From Paractinoplanes polyasparticus (GTDB lineage Bacteria > Actinomycetota > Actinomycetes > Mycobacteriales > Micromonosporaceae): DNA of 64,000 nt. Each line of letters begins with the position of its first letter. The first letter of the stretch is position 1. Below are positions 1 to 8,647 of this stretch, piece by piece. The translations under genes and the position numbers were made by a program. Below the pieces are notes generated by a model. That model was given only the letters and a program-made list of their open reading frames with translations, searched no databases and was not told where the DNA came from. The stretch spans positions 142,665 through 206,664 of the forward strand of contig NZ_JAHWFK010000025.1 in assembly GCF_019710575.1 (NCBI RefSeq). Reading direction: 5' to 3'.

Positions 1-887
1 AGCCCGAAGCCGACTCCGATGATCAGTGAGCCGAGCGCCAGCACGCGGGCCGGGTCACGCTTCTCGATCAGCTTGGGGACGAACAGTTGCCCGACGACGA
101 TGAGCACGCCGTTGACCGCGATCACCCAGCCGTACGTCGCCGCCGACAGTCCCTCCGAGGTCATGGCGATCGGCAGCGTCGACAGGTGCTGCATCATGAC
201 GACGATGCCGCCCACCGAGACCAGCAGGTAGGTGACGAAGACGCGGTCGCGCAGCACGGTGATCAGGCCGCCGGCCTCACCGCGGGGCGGCCGGACCGCC
301 GTACGGGACGGGCGGGTCTCCTTGATGAAGATCAGGCAGATCAGGGCCGTGGCCAGGGTGGTGCCCGCGTCGACCACGAAGAGCAACAGGTAGTCGACCT
401 TGGCGGCCAGGCCGGCGCCGACCGCGGCCAGGGCGAAGCCGAGGTTGATGGCCCAGTAGTTCAGCGAGAACGCCCGGACCCGGTCGCGGTCGGGCACGAC
501 GTCGACCATCATGGCCGAGAAGGCCGGCCGCATGGCCTCGCTGAAGAAGCCGAGCAGGAACGTGACGGCGAGGATCTGGCCGTAGTGGTGCGCGAAGCCG
601 AGCGCGAGCATCAGCGCCGCCGCGCCGAACTGGGCGGTCAGCATCGTGGGTTTGCGCCCCCAGCGGTCGGCCAGCACCCCGCCGACCGTGGTGCCGAGCG
701 CGCCGCCCACGCCGTAGAGGCCGATGACCAGGCCGGCCTGGCTCTGCGAGAAGTGCCGCTCGCCGGTCAGGTAGATGGCCAGGAAAATCACCACGAACGA
801 GCCGACGCGGTTGACCAACGTCCCGGTCCAGAGCAGCCAGAACTGCCGTGGCAAACCGCCCACAGCCTGGTCGAACCAACCTCGCAC
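1..887 (-). CDS. MFS transporter, C-terminus beyond window edge
   Basis: Major facilitator superfamily membrane transporter; substrate unknown. The translation from GTG 887 begins VRGWFDQAVGGLPRQFW and gives repeated hydrophobic helices. Residues 69-80 (GGVLADRWGRKP) are the classic MFS loop 2-3 motif. About 295 codons are visible, so the last helices and the stop lie off the left edge. The GTG start is preceded by a G-rich stretch (GGGGGCGAG) at suitable distance. The gene diverges from gpmA, and a LacI-operator-like palindrome lies about 20 bp upstream. The family is clear, but the direction of transport is not. Confidence 0.85.
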   Translation of the reverse strand, partial: MRGWFDQAVGGLPRQFWLLWTGTLVNRVGSFVVIFLAIYLTGERHFSQSQAGLVIGLYGVGGALGTTVGGVLADRWGRKPTMLTAQFGAAALMLALGFAHHYGQILAVTFLLGFFSEAMRPAFSAMMVDVVPDRDRVRAFSLNYWAINLGFALAAVGAGLAAKVDYLLLFVVDAGTTLATALICLIFIKETRPSRTAVRPPRGEAGGLITVLRDRVFVTYLLVSVGGIVVMMQHLSTLPIAMTSEGLSAATYGWVIAVNGVLIVVGQLFVPKLIEKRDPARVLALGSLIIGVGFG

Positions 888-905
888 GCTCGCCCCCGTA
901 ATGAG

Positions 906-919
906 TGATAACGCTTGCT
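906..919. promoter_or_regulatory. LacI-family operator-like palindrome
   Basis: TGATAACGCTTGCT has the central CG and flanking TG..C pattern of LacI-family operators, with two mismatches to TGNAANCGNTNNCA. It sits between the MFS gene and gpmA, close to the MFS start. This is a single weak site. Confidence 0.22.
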
Positions 920-1003
920 TCCCTTACAACTTAGGAGGTGGCGCAACCGGGTTTCAACGGGGTCGGCGCTCGCTGTTCAGGTGGCTGCGGCAGGATGGAG
1001 GTC

Positions 1004-1750
1004 ATGACAGGGACTTTGGTGCTGCTGCGGCACGGCAACAGCGAGTGGAACGCCAAGAACCTCTTCACCGGCTGGGTCGACGTCGACCTCGACGCCAAGG
1101 GTGAGGGCGAGGCCCGGCGCGGTGGCGAACTGCTGAAGGAGAGCGGCGTGCTGCCGGACGTGGTGCACACCAGCGTCCTGCGCCGCGCCATCAGGACGAG
1201 CGAGATCGCCCTGCACATCGCCGACCGGCACTGGATCCCGGTGAAGCGGTCGTGGCGGCTCAACGAGCGCCACTACGGCGCCCTGCAGGGCAAGGACAAG
1301 AAGCAGACCCTCGAGACGTACGGCGAGGAGCAGTTCATGCTCTGGCGCCGGTCGTACGACGTCCCGCCGCCGCCGATCGAGCCCGGCTCGGAGTTCGCGC
1401 AGTTCGACGACCCGCGCTACGCCCTGCTGCCGTCCGAGGCCAAGCCCAAGGCCGAGTGCCTGAAGGACGTGCTGGTGCGGGCCCTGCCCTACTGGTACGA
1501 CGAGATCGTGCCCGACCTGCGGGCCGGCAAGACCGTGCTGGTCGCCGCGCACGGCAATTCGCTGCGCGCCTTCGTGAAGCACCTCGACAGCATCTCCGAC
1601 GAGGCGATCTCGAAGCTGAACATCCCGACCGGCATCCCGCTGCGCTACGACCTCGACGACGACCTGCGCCCGCTCAAGCCGGGCGGCGAATACCTCGACC
1701 CCGAGGCGGCCAAGGAGGCCGCGGCCGCGGTCGCCAACCAGGGCCGCTGA
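1004..1750 (+). CDS. gpmA: 2,3-bisphosphoglycerate-dependent phosphoglycerate mutase
   Basis: Interconverts 3- and 2-phosphoglycerate in cytosolic glycolysis and gluconeogenesis. The 248-residue protein matches the usual length of cofactor-dependent mutases. R9-H10-G11 is the phosphohistidine motif, E88 in LNERHYG the acid residue and H183 in AAHGNSLRAF the second histidine. The ATG at 1004 is chosen because GGAGG lies about 5 nt upstream; an in-frame ATG at 938 would add a Gly/Arg-rich leader unlike the family. A strong hairpin follows the stop. Position before phoU/senX3/regX3 resembles gpm1-senX3-regX3 of mycobacteria. Confidence 0.97.
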   Translation: MTGTLVLLRHGNSEWNAKNLFTGWVDVDLDAKGEGEARRGGELLKESGVLPDVVHTSVLRRAIRTSEIALHIADRHWIPVKRSWRLNERHYGALQGKDKKQTLETYGEEQFMLWRRSYDVPPPPIEPGSEFAQFDDPRYALLPSEAKPKAECLKDVLVRALPYWYDEIVPDLRAGKTVLVAAHGNSLRAFVKHLDSISDEAISKLNIPTGIPLRYDLDDDLRPLKPGGEYLDPEAAKEAAAAVANQGR

Positions 1751-1768
1751 GAAACGCTGAAACGGCAA

Positions 1769-1801
1769 GAGGCCGGGACGCCCCCGTGGCGTCCCGGCCT
1801 C
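1769..1801. terminator. hairpin terminator between gpmA and phoU
   Basis: A 14-bp perfect stem (1769-1782 with 1788-1801, left arm GAGGCCGGGACGCC) encloses a 5-nt loop between two convergent genes, so it can serve both strands. There is no clear T-tract, as is common at high GC. Confidence 0.8.
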
Positions 1802-1827
1802 CTGCTTTCGACCACGCGCACAAAGGC

Positions 1828-2481
1828 TCAGCTCTGGTCGCCCACCGGCTCTCCGGTGATCAGGTACACCAGCTGCTCGCCCACGTTGACGGCGTGGTCG
1901 GCGTACCGCTCGTAGAAGCGGCCCAGCAGCGCGCCGTCGATCGCGGTCTCCGCGCCGTACGGCCAGTCGTCGTCCAGCATGATCTTGAAGAGCTGACGCT
2001 CCAGATCGTCGATCGCGTCGTCCTCGTGCTCGAGCTTGGCCGCGAGCTCGGCGTCGGGCTTCGCCAGCAGGCCCGCGATGCTCTCGGCCATGTGGTCGGC
2101 CACCTCGGCCATGCCCTTGAAGACCGGGCGCAGCTCGGCCGGCACGGCCGGCGACGGGTGACGCCGCTTGGCCGTCTTGGCCACGTGCTCGGCCAGGTCG
2201 CCCATGCGCTCGAGGTCGGCTGAGATGTGCAGGGCCGTGATGACCATGCGCAGGTCGGAGGCGACCGGCGCCTGACGGGCAATGGTGTCGGCCACCTTGG
2301 CCTCGACCTGGCTGTAGATCTCGTCGACCTCGTTGTCGCGGTCGATCACCGACTGGGCGGCCTTCAGGTCGGCGGTGAGCAGGGCGGTGGTCGACTTGCG
2401 CATCGCCTCGCGCACGGCCTCCGCCATCGTCACCAGCAGGCGGCTGACCTCGTTGAGGTCCGACTGGAACTCCTCGCGCAT
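1828..2481 (-). CDS. phoU: PhoU phosphate signalling protein
   Basis: Negative modulator of the phosphate two-component system and Pst uptake. The 217-residue all-helical protein contains two PhoU repeats, with acidic metal-binding helices such as DNEVDEIYSQVEAKV and HEDDAIDDLERQLF. Start ATG 2481 gives MREEFQSDLNEVSRLL, the usual PhoU N-terminus; a GAGGAC stretch lies just upstream. Longer in-frame reading upstream lacks homology. It diverges from senX3-regX3 across about 200 bp carrying PHO-box-like repeats, so the histidine kinase, its regulator and its modulator form one locus. Confidence 0.95.
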   Translation of the reverse strand: MREEFQSDLNEVSRLLVTMAEAVREAMRKSTTALLTADLKAAQSVIDRDNEVDEIYSQVEAKVADTIARQAPVASDLRMVITALHISADLERMGDLAEHVAKTAKRRHPSPAVPAELRPVFKGMAEVADHMAESIAGLLAKPDAELAAKLEHEDDAIDDLERQLFKIMLDDDWPYGAETAIDGALLGRFYERYADHAVNVGEQLVYLITGEPVGDQS

Positions 2482-2572
2482 GTCCTCGTCCCGGGGTTTC
2501 GGTGGGGCCGTCCCGTGGAGCTGGGCACGACCGGGGTTGGTCCTCAAACTATGCGGGTCCGGCGGCGGTCGC

Positions 2573-2611
2573 GTGAACGGCGATGAACGACGCCGGACGC
2601 AGTGGTGAACA
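2573..2611. promoter_or_regulatory. PHO-box-like repeats in phoU/senX3 intergenic region
   Basis: TGAAC recurs at 2574, 2584 and 2606. Read on the minus strand these are GTTCACG, GTTCATC and GTTCACC. The last two units are 22 bp apart (two 11-bp steps), matching the GTTCACC direct-repeat logic of Streptomyces PhoP boxes. The third unit of the expected array is degenerate. Confidence 0.5.
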
Positions 2612-2670
2612 TTATTCGACGCGTGCCCGATTTGTCCGGCTGATGCTAGTAGCCAGGTAAACAATGACCC

Positions 2671-2682
2671 TACGATCGCAGC
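2671..2682 (+). promoter_or_regulatory. -10 element for leaderless senX3
   Basis: TACGAT at 2671-2676 is followed by 6 nt and then GTG 2683. No ribosome-binding site is present, so transcription probably starts at the start codon. Confidence 0.55.
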
Positions 2683-3963
2683 GTGGACCTGGCCTACGGC
2701 ATCCCTCTGATAGTGCTCGCGCTCGTCGCCGGCGCAGTTGCCGGGGCGCTGATCATGCGAGGTCGCCAGTCATCGGGGGAGCCGACCGGTGACCAGCCGC
2801 ACAAGGGGGGACGCGCCATCGACACGGAGGAACCGCACGGCAAGCACGGCATGAAAGGGCTCGGTCGCAAGAGCCTCGATTCGCTGCGCGTCGGCGTGGT
2901 GGTCCTCGACGCCGAGGATCATCCGGTGCTGGTCAACCCGGCCGCCCGGGCGATGGGCCTGCTGCGTTCGGGCGGAGCGCCCGGCACGATCGCCGCCCAC
3001 CCCATCCTGCGTACGCTGGCCGGCCAGGTCCGGCGCACCGGCGTGCGCCGCGAGGTCGAGCTCGACCTGCCCCGGGGCCGCGCCGGTGCCGCCGCCGCGC
3101 CGCTCGGCCTGCACCTGCGGGCCGTCGCGCTCAACGCGACGCACGTGGCCATCGAGGCGGCCGACGTCACCGAGTCGCACCGGCTGGCCCGGGTGCGCCG
3201 CGACTTCGTGGCCAATGTCAGCCACGAGCTCAAGACCCCGATCGGCGCGCTGCAGCTGCTGGCCGAGGCACTGCTCGACGCGACCGAACTGCAGGCCGCC
3301 GACGCGGGCGACGACCAGTCGGAAGACCTACTGGCCGCGCGCCGGTTCGCCGAGCGCATCCACCACGAATCGGCCCGGATGGGCCGGCTGGTCAGCGAAC
3401 TGCTCGAGCTGACCCGGCTCCAGGGTGCCGAGCCGCTGCCCACCCCCGAGCCGGTCCCGGTCGACTGGGTGATCGCCGAGGTCATCGACCGCACCCGCAC
3501 CACGGCGTCGGCCAAGGGCATCGAGGTCGTGTACAGCGGGCCCAAGGGCGCCGTCGTCTACGGCAGCGACAGCCAGGTCGCCACCGCCGTGACCAACCTG
3601 GTCGAGAACGCGATCGCCTACTCGGGTGACGACACCAAGGTCGAGCTCACCCTGCGCCAGGGTGACGACTGGCTCGAGATCGACGTCGCCGACCAGGGCA
3701 TCGGCATCGCCCCGCACGACGTCGACCGCATCTTCGAGCGTTTCTACCGCGCCGATCAGGCCCGCTCGCGGTCCACCGGCGGAACAGGCCTGGGCCTGGC
3801 CATCGTCAAACACATCGCGACCAACCACGGGGGCCGTGTCGACGTGACCAGCGCCCTGGGCGACGGTTCGACGTTCACTCTGCGCCTACCGGCGCGTCCC
3901 CCCGAAGCCCCCTTGCCGTCACCGACGGCAATTGAGATCGAGTCCGGTGCGGCCGGGCATTAG
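2683..3963 (+). CDS. senX3: phosphate-sensing histidine kinase (SenX3/PhoR type)
   Basis: Membrane-bound sensor kinase that phosphorylates the adjacent response regulator under phosphate limitation. The 426 residues comprise one N-terminal hydrophobic helix (about 4-25), a PAS-like region (65-165), a dimerisation/H-box with phospho-acceptor H181 in VSHELKTP, N-box N309 (NLVENAIAYS), G1 DQGIGIA (337-343), F-box ERFYR and G2 GGTGLGLAI (366-374). All catalytic boxes are intact. There is no sizeable extracytoplasmic domain, as in SenX3, so sensing probably goes through PhoU/Pst. The GTG 2683 start looks leaderless. regX3 follows 31 nt downstream. Confidence 0.93.
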   Translation: MDLAYGIPLIVLALVAGAVAGALIMRGRQSSGEPTGDQPHKGGRAIDTEEPHGKHGMKGLGRKSLDSLRVGVVVLDAEDHPVLVNPAARAMGLLRSGGAPGTIAAHPILRTLAGQVRRTGVRREVELDLPRGRAGAAAAPLGLHLRAVALNATHVAIEAADVTESHRLARVRRDFVANVSHELKTPIGALQLLAEALLDATELQAADAGDDQSEDLLAARRFAERIHHESARMGRLVSELLELTRLQGAEPLPTPEPVPVDWVIAEVIDRTRTTASAKGIEVVYSGPKGAVVYGSDSQVATAVTNLVENAIAYSGDDTKVELTLRQGDDWLEIDVADQGIGIAPHDVDRIFERFYRADQARSRSTGGTGLGLAIVKHIATNHGGRVDVTSALGDGSTFTLRLPARPPEAPLPSPTAIEIESGAAGH

Positions 3964-3994
3964 TCCCGGCACCCGGAAGATGGAAGGAACCACA

Positions 3995-4678
3995 TTGGCC
4001 CGCGTGCTCGTGGTCGAGGATGAGGAGTCGTTCTCCGACGCCCTGTCGTACATGCTGCGCAAGGAGGGCTTCGAGGTGTCGGTCGCCCCGACCGGAACCT
4101 CGGCGCTGACGCAGTTCGACCGGACCGGTGCGGACATCGTGCTGCTCGACCTCATGCTGCCCGAGATGTCCGGCACCGAGGTCTGCCGCCAGCTCCGGCA
4201 GCGCTCCGCCGTTCCCATCATCATGGTCACCGCCCGCGACAGCGAGATCGACAAGGTCGTCGGGCTCGAGATCGGCGCCGACGACTACGTGACCAAGCCG
4301 TACTCCCCGCGCGAGCTGGTCGCCCGGATCCGCGCCGTGCTGCGCCGCCAGGGCACCGAGGCCGCCGAGGTCTCGACGCCCACGCTGGCGGCCGGCCCGG
4401 TCCGCATGGACGTCGAGCGCCACGTCGTCACCGTTGACGGCGCCGGCGTGCAGCTCCCGCTCAAGGAGTTCGAACTGCTCGAACTGCTGCTGCGCAACGC
4501 CGGCCGGGTGCTCACCCGCGGTCAGCTGATCGACCGGGTCTGGGGCGCCGACTACGTGGGCGACACCAAGACCCTCGACGTGCACGTGAAGCGCCTTCGC
4601 TCCAAGGTGGAGCCCGAGCCGTCGGCGCCGCGCTACATCGTCACGGTCCGTGGCCTGGGCTACAAGTTCGAGCCCTAG
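3995..4678 (+). CDS. regX3: OmpR/PhoB-type response regulator RegX3/PhoP
   Basis: DNA-binding response regulator paired with the upstream kinase. It has a receiver domain with acidic pocket E8/D9/E10, phospho-acceptor D52 in VLLDLML and the conserved lysine in VTKPYSPREL, then a C-terminal winged helix (about 130-227) ending RGLGYKFEP. A TTG start at 3995 gives MARVLVVEDEE, 227 residues, the length I recall for mycobacterial RegX3, with AAGGAA about 5 nt upstream. The alternative ATG at 3980 abuts its only GGAAG and adds five unlikely residues. It is cotranscribed with senX3. Confidence 0.93.
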   Translation: MARVLVVEDEESFSDALSYMLRKEGFEVSVAPTGTSALTQFDRTGADIVLLDLMLPEMSGTEVCRQLRQRSAVPIIMVTARDSEIDKVVGLEIGADDYVTKPYSPRELVARIRAVLRRQGTEAAEVSTPTLAAGPVRMDVERHVVTVDGAGVQLPLKEFELLELLLRNAGRVLTRGQLIDRVWGADYVGDTKTLDVHVKRLRSKVEPEPSAPRYIVTVRGLGYKFEP

Positions 4679-4696
4679 GACGCCACGGACTGACGG

Positions 4697-5569
4697 CTAG
4701 CTGTTGGGAGGCGCGGCGGGCTCACGTCCGCCGCGCTTCTTCGGCGCCGCGGCCTTGGCGGCCGCGACGGTCGCCGGGTGCACCGCGATCAGGCCGGATT
4801 TGATCCGCGCGTCGCACAGCTCGGCCAGCCGATCGTAGGCGCCCTGACCGATCAGGGCGGTCAGCTCGGGCGCGTACGAGACGTACATCGGATCGGTGCC
4901 GACGTGCGCGTCGGGCGACGAGGTGCACCACCAGTCGAGGTCGTGCCCGCCCGGGCCCCAGCCCCGCCGGTCGAACTCGGTCAGCGTCGACTGGAGCAGC
5001 TTCGTGCCGTCCGGTCGCTTGATCCAGTCCTGCTCGCGGCGCACCGGCAACTGCCAGCACACGTCCGGCTTGTACTGCAGCGGGTGGACGCCGTCCCGCA
5101 GGGCCTGGGCGTGCAGGGCGCACCCGCCGCCGCCCGCGAAGCTCGCGTCGTTGAGGAAGACACAGGGCCCGTCCTCGGACTGGATCGCCGTGCGACGGGC
5201 CGGCTTCGCCCCGTCGATGGTGTCCATCTCGGTGTAGTTCTTGAAACCCTTGCGGTAGTGCTGCCAGGTCTCGGGGGTCAGCTTGGCGGCGGCCGACTTC
5301 ACCCTGTTCTCGTCGTCGGCGTCGGTGAAGAACGCCCCGTGCGAACAGCAGCCGTCCTGCGCTCGACCGGCCACGATGCCGTGGCAGGCCGAGCCGAAGA
5401 CACAGGTCCACCGGGACAGCAGCCAGGTCAGGTCGGCTCGTACGAGGTGCTTCTCGTCGTCGGGGTCGAGGAACTCGATCCACTCACGAGGAAAGTCGAG
5501 GTCGACCTCGGCCGCGCGGGCGGCTGCCGCGGGGTCCAGGGTGATGCGGATCTGGTCACGGCGGCTCAC
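4697..5569 (-). CDS. conserved actinobacterial cysteine-rich protein (Rv0495c-like)
   Basis: 290 residues, function unknown. It begins VSRRDQIRITLDPAAAARAAEVDL. Conserved-looking Cys/His clusters are CVFGSACHG, CCSHGAFF, GPCVFLNDASF, GGGCALHAQAL and DVCW, so metal or Fe-S binding is plausible but not shown. The C-terminus is Ala/Lys-rich (AAAKAAAPKKRGGREP). No signal peptide or membrane helix was found. Start GTG 5569 fits where the conserved sequence begins; only a weak GCAG precedes it. It is convergent with regX3 and divergent from the isomerase at 5681. A homologue sits near senX3-regX3 in mycobacteria (from memory, Rv0495c). Confidence 0.75.
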   Translation of the reverse strand: MSRRDQIRITLDPAAAARAAEVDLDFPREWIEFLDPDDEKHLVRADLTWLLSRWTCVFGSACHGIVAGRAQDGCCSHGAFFTDADDENRVKSAAAKLTPETWQHYRKGFKNYTEMDTIDGAKPARRTAIQSEDGPCVFLNDASFAGGGGCALHAQALRDGVHPLQYKPDVCWQLPVRREQDWIKRPDGTKLLQSTLTEFDRRGWGPGGHDLDWWCTSSPDAHVGTDPMYVSYAPELTALIGQGAYDRLAELCDARIKSGLIAVHPATVAAAKAAAPKKRGGREPAAPPNS

Positions 5570-5680
5570 CTGCGACAGCGTACGCGCGCGGGGGCCTGTT
5601 CCCGAGTCGACGCCCGGTATCGTCGCATATACCCGGTCGAGGAGAAGGCGTACGCGACAAACGGGTCTACGCTTGACCTC

Positions 5681-6502
5681 GTGAGTTCCCGCGTCCCCGT
5701 GCTTCTGTCCAGCTCGTCGGTGTTCCCCGAGCCGACGGCCGCCGCGTTCGAATTGGCCGCCACGACCGGCTACGACGGCCTCGAAGTCATGGTGTGGACC
5801 GACCGCGTCAGCCAGGATGCAGGTGCGCTGCAGGGTCTGTCCGACCATTACGACATGCCGGTGCTCTCGGTGCACGCCCCGTGCCTGCTCGTGACCCAGC
5901 GGGTCTGGAGCCCCGACCCGTGGGAGCGGCTGAACCGTGCGGCCCAGCTCGCCGAGACGCTCGGCGCCCCCACGGTCGTGGTGCACCCGCCGTTCAGCTG
6001 GCAGCGTGACTACGCCAAGAACTTCGCGGCCGGCCTGGCCAAGGTGCAGGCCCGCCACCCCGACCTGGCGTTCGCGATCGAGAACATGTTCCCGGTGAAG
6101 ATGGCCGGCCGCTGGTTCGTGCCCTACACCCCCGGGTGGGACCCGACCGAGACCGGCTTCGACGCCTACACGCTCGACCTTTCGCACTGCGCGGCCTCGC
6201 GCGTCAACGCGCTCGGCATGGCCGACAAGATGGGCGCCGGCCTGAAGCACGTGCACCTGGGCGACGGCACCGGCGAGGGCCGCGACGAACACCTGGTGCC
6301 CGGCCGCGGCAACCAGCCCTGCGCCGAGCTGCTGCGGTCGCTCTCGGCGCGCGGTTTCAAGGGCTCGGTGGCGCTCGAGGTCTCGACGCGCAAGGCGGCC
6401 AGCCGCGCGGTCCGCGAAGCCGACCTGCGCGAGTCCCTCGATTTCGCCCGCCGCCACCTCGCTCCGGCCGAATCGGCGACCCCGGCTATTACGCGGGCGT
6501 AA
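5681..6502 (+). CDS. sugar phosphate isomerase/epimerase (xylose isomerase-like TIM barrel)
   Basis: 273-residue member of the AP endonuclease 2/xylose isomerase-like superfamily; substrate unknown. Barrel strands include GYDGLEVMV, VLSVHAPCLL, APTVVVHPPFSW, FAIENMFPV, YTLDLSHCAAS, LKHVHLGDGTG and GSVALEVS. The H, E and D residues on these strands are the usual metal ligands. GTG 5681 is preceded by TACGCT at 5668-5673 with 7 nt between, a leaderless arrangement. The open frame continues far upstream but only as antisense of the previous gene. The stop overlaps the end of the convergent CGNR gene by 14 nt. Confidence 0.82.
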   Translation: MSSRVPVLLSSSSVFPEPTAAAFELAATTGYDGLEVMVWTDRVSQDAGALQGLSDHYDMPVLSVHAPCLLVTQRVWSPDPWERLNRAAQLAETLGAPTVVVHPPFSWQRDYAKNFAAGLAKVQARHPDLAFAIENMFPVKMAGRWFVPYTPGWDPTETGFDAYTLDLSHCAASRVNALGMADKMGAGLKHVHLGDGTGEGRDEHLVPGRGNQPCAELLRSLSARGFKGSVALEVSTRKAASRAVREADLRESLDFARRHLAPAESATPAITRA

Positions 6503-7025
6503 GGCTCTGGGCGCGCTTGCGGGCGCGGTGCGCGGCCACGTGGGAGCGGGTCGCGCAGCGCTCGGAACAGAAGCGCCGGCAGTTGTTCGAGGACGTGTCG
6601 AGATAGACGTTGCCGCAGCGCTCGTCGGCGCAGATGCCGAAGCGGGCGCTGCCGTATTCGCACAGCCACACCGAGAGGCCCCAGGCCGCGCCGGCCAGGT
6701 ATTCCGAGCTGACCGACGAGCCGCGGCTGGTCACGTGCATGTGCCAGTCGGCGGCGTCGTGCCCGGAGATGCGCGGCTGCACCGGGAACACCTCGAGCAG
6801 GGCGTTGAGTTCCTTGACGGCGTCGGCGTCGCGGCCGGACGTGCCGTATTCGAAGACGTCGCGCAGGCGGCGCTGGGCGCGGCGGAACACGGCGACGTCC
6901 TTGTCGACGACCTCGTCGCGCATCCAGGCCTGCTCGTCGCCGAAGAGGGCCTGCAACCCGGCGAGGTCGCCCAACTGCGCGTTGACGAGGTCGACCGCGG
7001 TGCGGGCGTACGCATCGAAGTTCAC
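6489..7025 (-). CDS. CGNR zinc-finger protein (ABATE domain)
   Basis: 178-residue putative transcriptional regulator. The N-terminal ABATE-like helical region (FDAYARTAVDLVNAQLGDL) is followed by a C-terminal zinc finger with four Cys in order: CADERCGNVYLDTSSNN then RRFCSERCATR. The final CGNR signature reads CATR here. GTG 7025 is preceded on its strand by TACCTT (7037-7032) and 6 nt, indicating leaderless translation. It is convergent with the isomerase gene (14-nt overlap) and divergent from proline dehydrogenase. Target genes are unknown. Confidence 0.85.
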   Translation of the reverse strand: MNFDAYARTAVDLVNAQLGDLAGLQALFGDEQAWMRDEVVDKDVAVFRRAQRRLRDVFEYGTSGRDADAVKELNALLEVFPVQPRISGHDAADWHMHVTSRGSSVSSEYLAGAAWGLSVWLCEYGSARFGICADERCGNVYLDTSSNNCRRFCSERCATRSHVAAHRARKRAQSLTPA

Positions 7026-7130
7026 CCGACAAAGGTAGCCGCCGGGAAGCGCCGCGGACATAAGCGTTGTGGCTGACTACGCCGGTGACACTCCCGCGAT
7101 ACCGGGTGTTCCGGACGATACGCTCGGGTC

Positions 7131-8048
7131 ATGCTCCGTCACCTGCTCCTGGCCGCCGCCGGTTCGGACCGTCTGGGGCGGCTCGTCGCCTCCGCGCCCC
7201 TCAGCAAGAACGCCGCCCGCCGGTTCGTCGCCGGCGACGACGTCGAGGCGGCGCTGCGCACCGGCCGGATCATGGCCGACGACGGTCTGGCCGTCACTTT
7301 CGAGCACCTCTCGGCCGAGACCCGCAGCGCGGAGCAGGCGGTGGCGGTCCGCGACGAATACCGCGCCCTGCTCGGCCGGCTCAAGGGCGCCGGGCTGGTG
7401 CCCGCGGCCGAGGTCAGCGTGAAGCTCTCGGCCCTGGGTCAGCGGCTCGACGAGAAGCTGGCCTACGAGCATGCCCTGGCTGTCTGTGCGGCCGCCACCG
7501 AGGCCGGCACCACGGTGACGCTCGACGCCGAGGACCACACCCTCACCGACTCGACCCTCGAGATCCTCACCGAGCTCCGCAAGGACCACCCCGGCACGGG
7601 CGCGGTGCTGCAGGCCCACCTGCGGCGTACCGAGGGCGACTGCCGCGAGCTTGCCACGGCCGGATCCCGGGTGCGCCTCTGCAAGGGCGCGTACGCGGAA
7701 CCGGAGTCGGTGGCCTTCCAGTCGTCGCTCGACATCGACAAGTCGTTCGTGCGCTGCCTCAACATCCTGATGTCGGGCGAGGGCTATCCGATGGTCGCCA
7801 CCCACGACCCCCGGCTGATCGCCATCGCGGAGGACCGGGCGCGCTGGTTCGACCGCGCGTCCGACGAGTACGAGTTCCAGATGCTGCACGGCGTACGCAC
7901 GGAGGAGCAGGCTCGCCTGGCCGCCGGCGGCAACGTCGTGCGCGTCTACGTGCCGTACGGCGAGCAGTGGTACGGCTATCTCGTGCGCCGGCTGGCCGAG
8001 CGGCCGGGCAACGTGACCGCCGTCGGGCGTGGCCTGGTCGGTAGGTAG
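7131..8048 (+). CDS. proline dehydrogenase (monofunctional)
   Basis: FAD-dependent oxidation of proline to 1-pyrroline-5-carboxylate, coupled to the membrane quinone pool. The 305 residues form a PutA-type barrel with EVSVKLSALGQ, VTLDAEDH, RLCKGAYAEPES, MVATHDPRLI, EFQMLHGVR and the C-terminal YVPYGEQWYGYLVRRLAERPGN substrate/FAD motif. ATG 7131 follows TACGCT (7119-7124) by 6 nt, so it is probably leaderless. The partner P5C dehydrogenase is not adjacent, unlike many actinobacteria. Confidence 0.93.
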   Translation: MLRHLLLAAAGSDRLGRLVASAPLSKNAARRFVAGDDVEAALRTGRIMADDGLAVTFEHLSAETRSAEQAVAVRDEYRALLGRLKGAGLVPAAEVSVKLSALGQRLDEKLAYEHALAVCAAATEAGTTVTLDAEDHTLTDSTLEILTELRKDHPGTGAVLQAHLRRTEGDCRELATAGSRVRLCKGAYAEPESVAFQSSLDIDKSFVRCLNILMSGEGYPMVATHDPRLIAIAEDRARWFDRASDEYEFQMLHGVRTEEQARLAAGGNVVRVYVPYGEQWYGYLVRRLAERPGNVTAVGRGLVGR

Positions 8049-8249
8049 CCGCCTCATCCGCAACAATTCGGTCTATAACCCGCCACAACCGGCGTGTCGG
8101 CCTTGACTTTTTCCGGCCATTTTCACGGAACGCATCGCGTTGGTCACAGAGGTATCGATACCGTTCTGGTGACACGCAGTTCTCCGCCGCGTCGCTAGGC
8201 CTTCCCGGTCGCCGCGGCTTGTGCCCGGAGAAAGGATCGGTGCGACGAC
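8049..8249. other. intergenic region before HTH gene
   Basis: About 200 bp with lower GC. It contains a TTGACT at 8103-8108 and TACCGT at 8159-8164, neither with a convincing partner at 17 bp. No gene was found. It probably holds the promoter of the small HTH gene. Confidence 0.3.
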
Positions 8250-8462
8250 ATGACAGGTCCAGCCCAGACCGAGGAACGGCTCTCGGAGGTGCGGTTCCTG
8301 ACCGTGGCCGAAGTGGCCGCGCTGATGAGGGTTTCCAAGATGACGGTCTACCGGCTGGTGCACGGGGGTGACCTCACAGCCGTACGGGTCGGGCGGTCCT
8401 TCCGCGTGCCCGAGCACGCCGTCCACGAGTATCTGCGCGGCGCCTTCTCGCAGACGGCATAG
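8250..8462 (+). CDS. excisionase-family (MerR-like) helix-turn-helix protein
   Basis: 70-residue single-domain DNA-binding protein. It has a MerR/Xis-like winged helix: FLTVAEVAALMRVSKMTVYRLVHGGDLTAVRVGRSFRVPEHAVHEYL. It resembles BldC-type small regulators in size and fold but is closer to the conserved gene found beside bS22 in actinobacteria (Rv0500A in M. tuberculosis, from memory). It has no integrase or phage neighbours, so despite the family name it is a chromosomal regulator. ATG 8250 has GGAG well upstream (GAGAAAGGATCGG). Confidence 0.88.
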   Translation: MTGPAQTEERLSEVRFLTVAEVAALMRVSKMTVYRLVHGGDLTAVRVGRSFRVPEHAVHEYLRGAFSQTA

Positions 8463-8647
8463 GCCCGGTTCTCCCGGACGGCACAGTCGGGGCCGGGGCC
8501 GTTTTGGCTCGGTCCCGGGCGGGCCGGTACGCTGGTGCGGTTGGTTCCCGGTTGTGGTAGCGCCGGGGGCTGTCGATTCAGATCGGAATCGGGCCGCCGC
8601 ACCCGGCGTGCCCGCTCCGAGCCACCAGGTTTCGAGAGGCTTTTCGT

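Noticed and set aside
4697..6457. 586-codon fusion frame covering Cys-rich gene and isomerase shadow
   Set aside because: The upstream half is antisense to the isomerase; true start is GTG 5569.
8250..8462. Phage/plasmid excisionase
   Set aside because: No integrase or attachment site; conserved chromosomal context with bS22 and epimerase.
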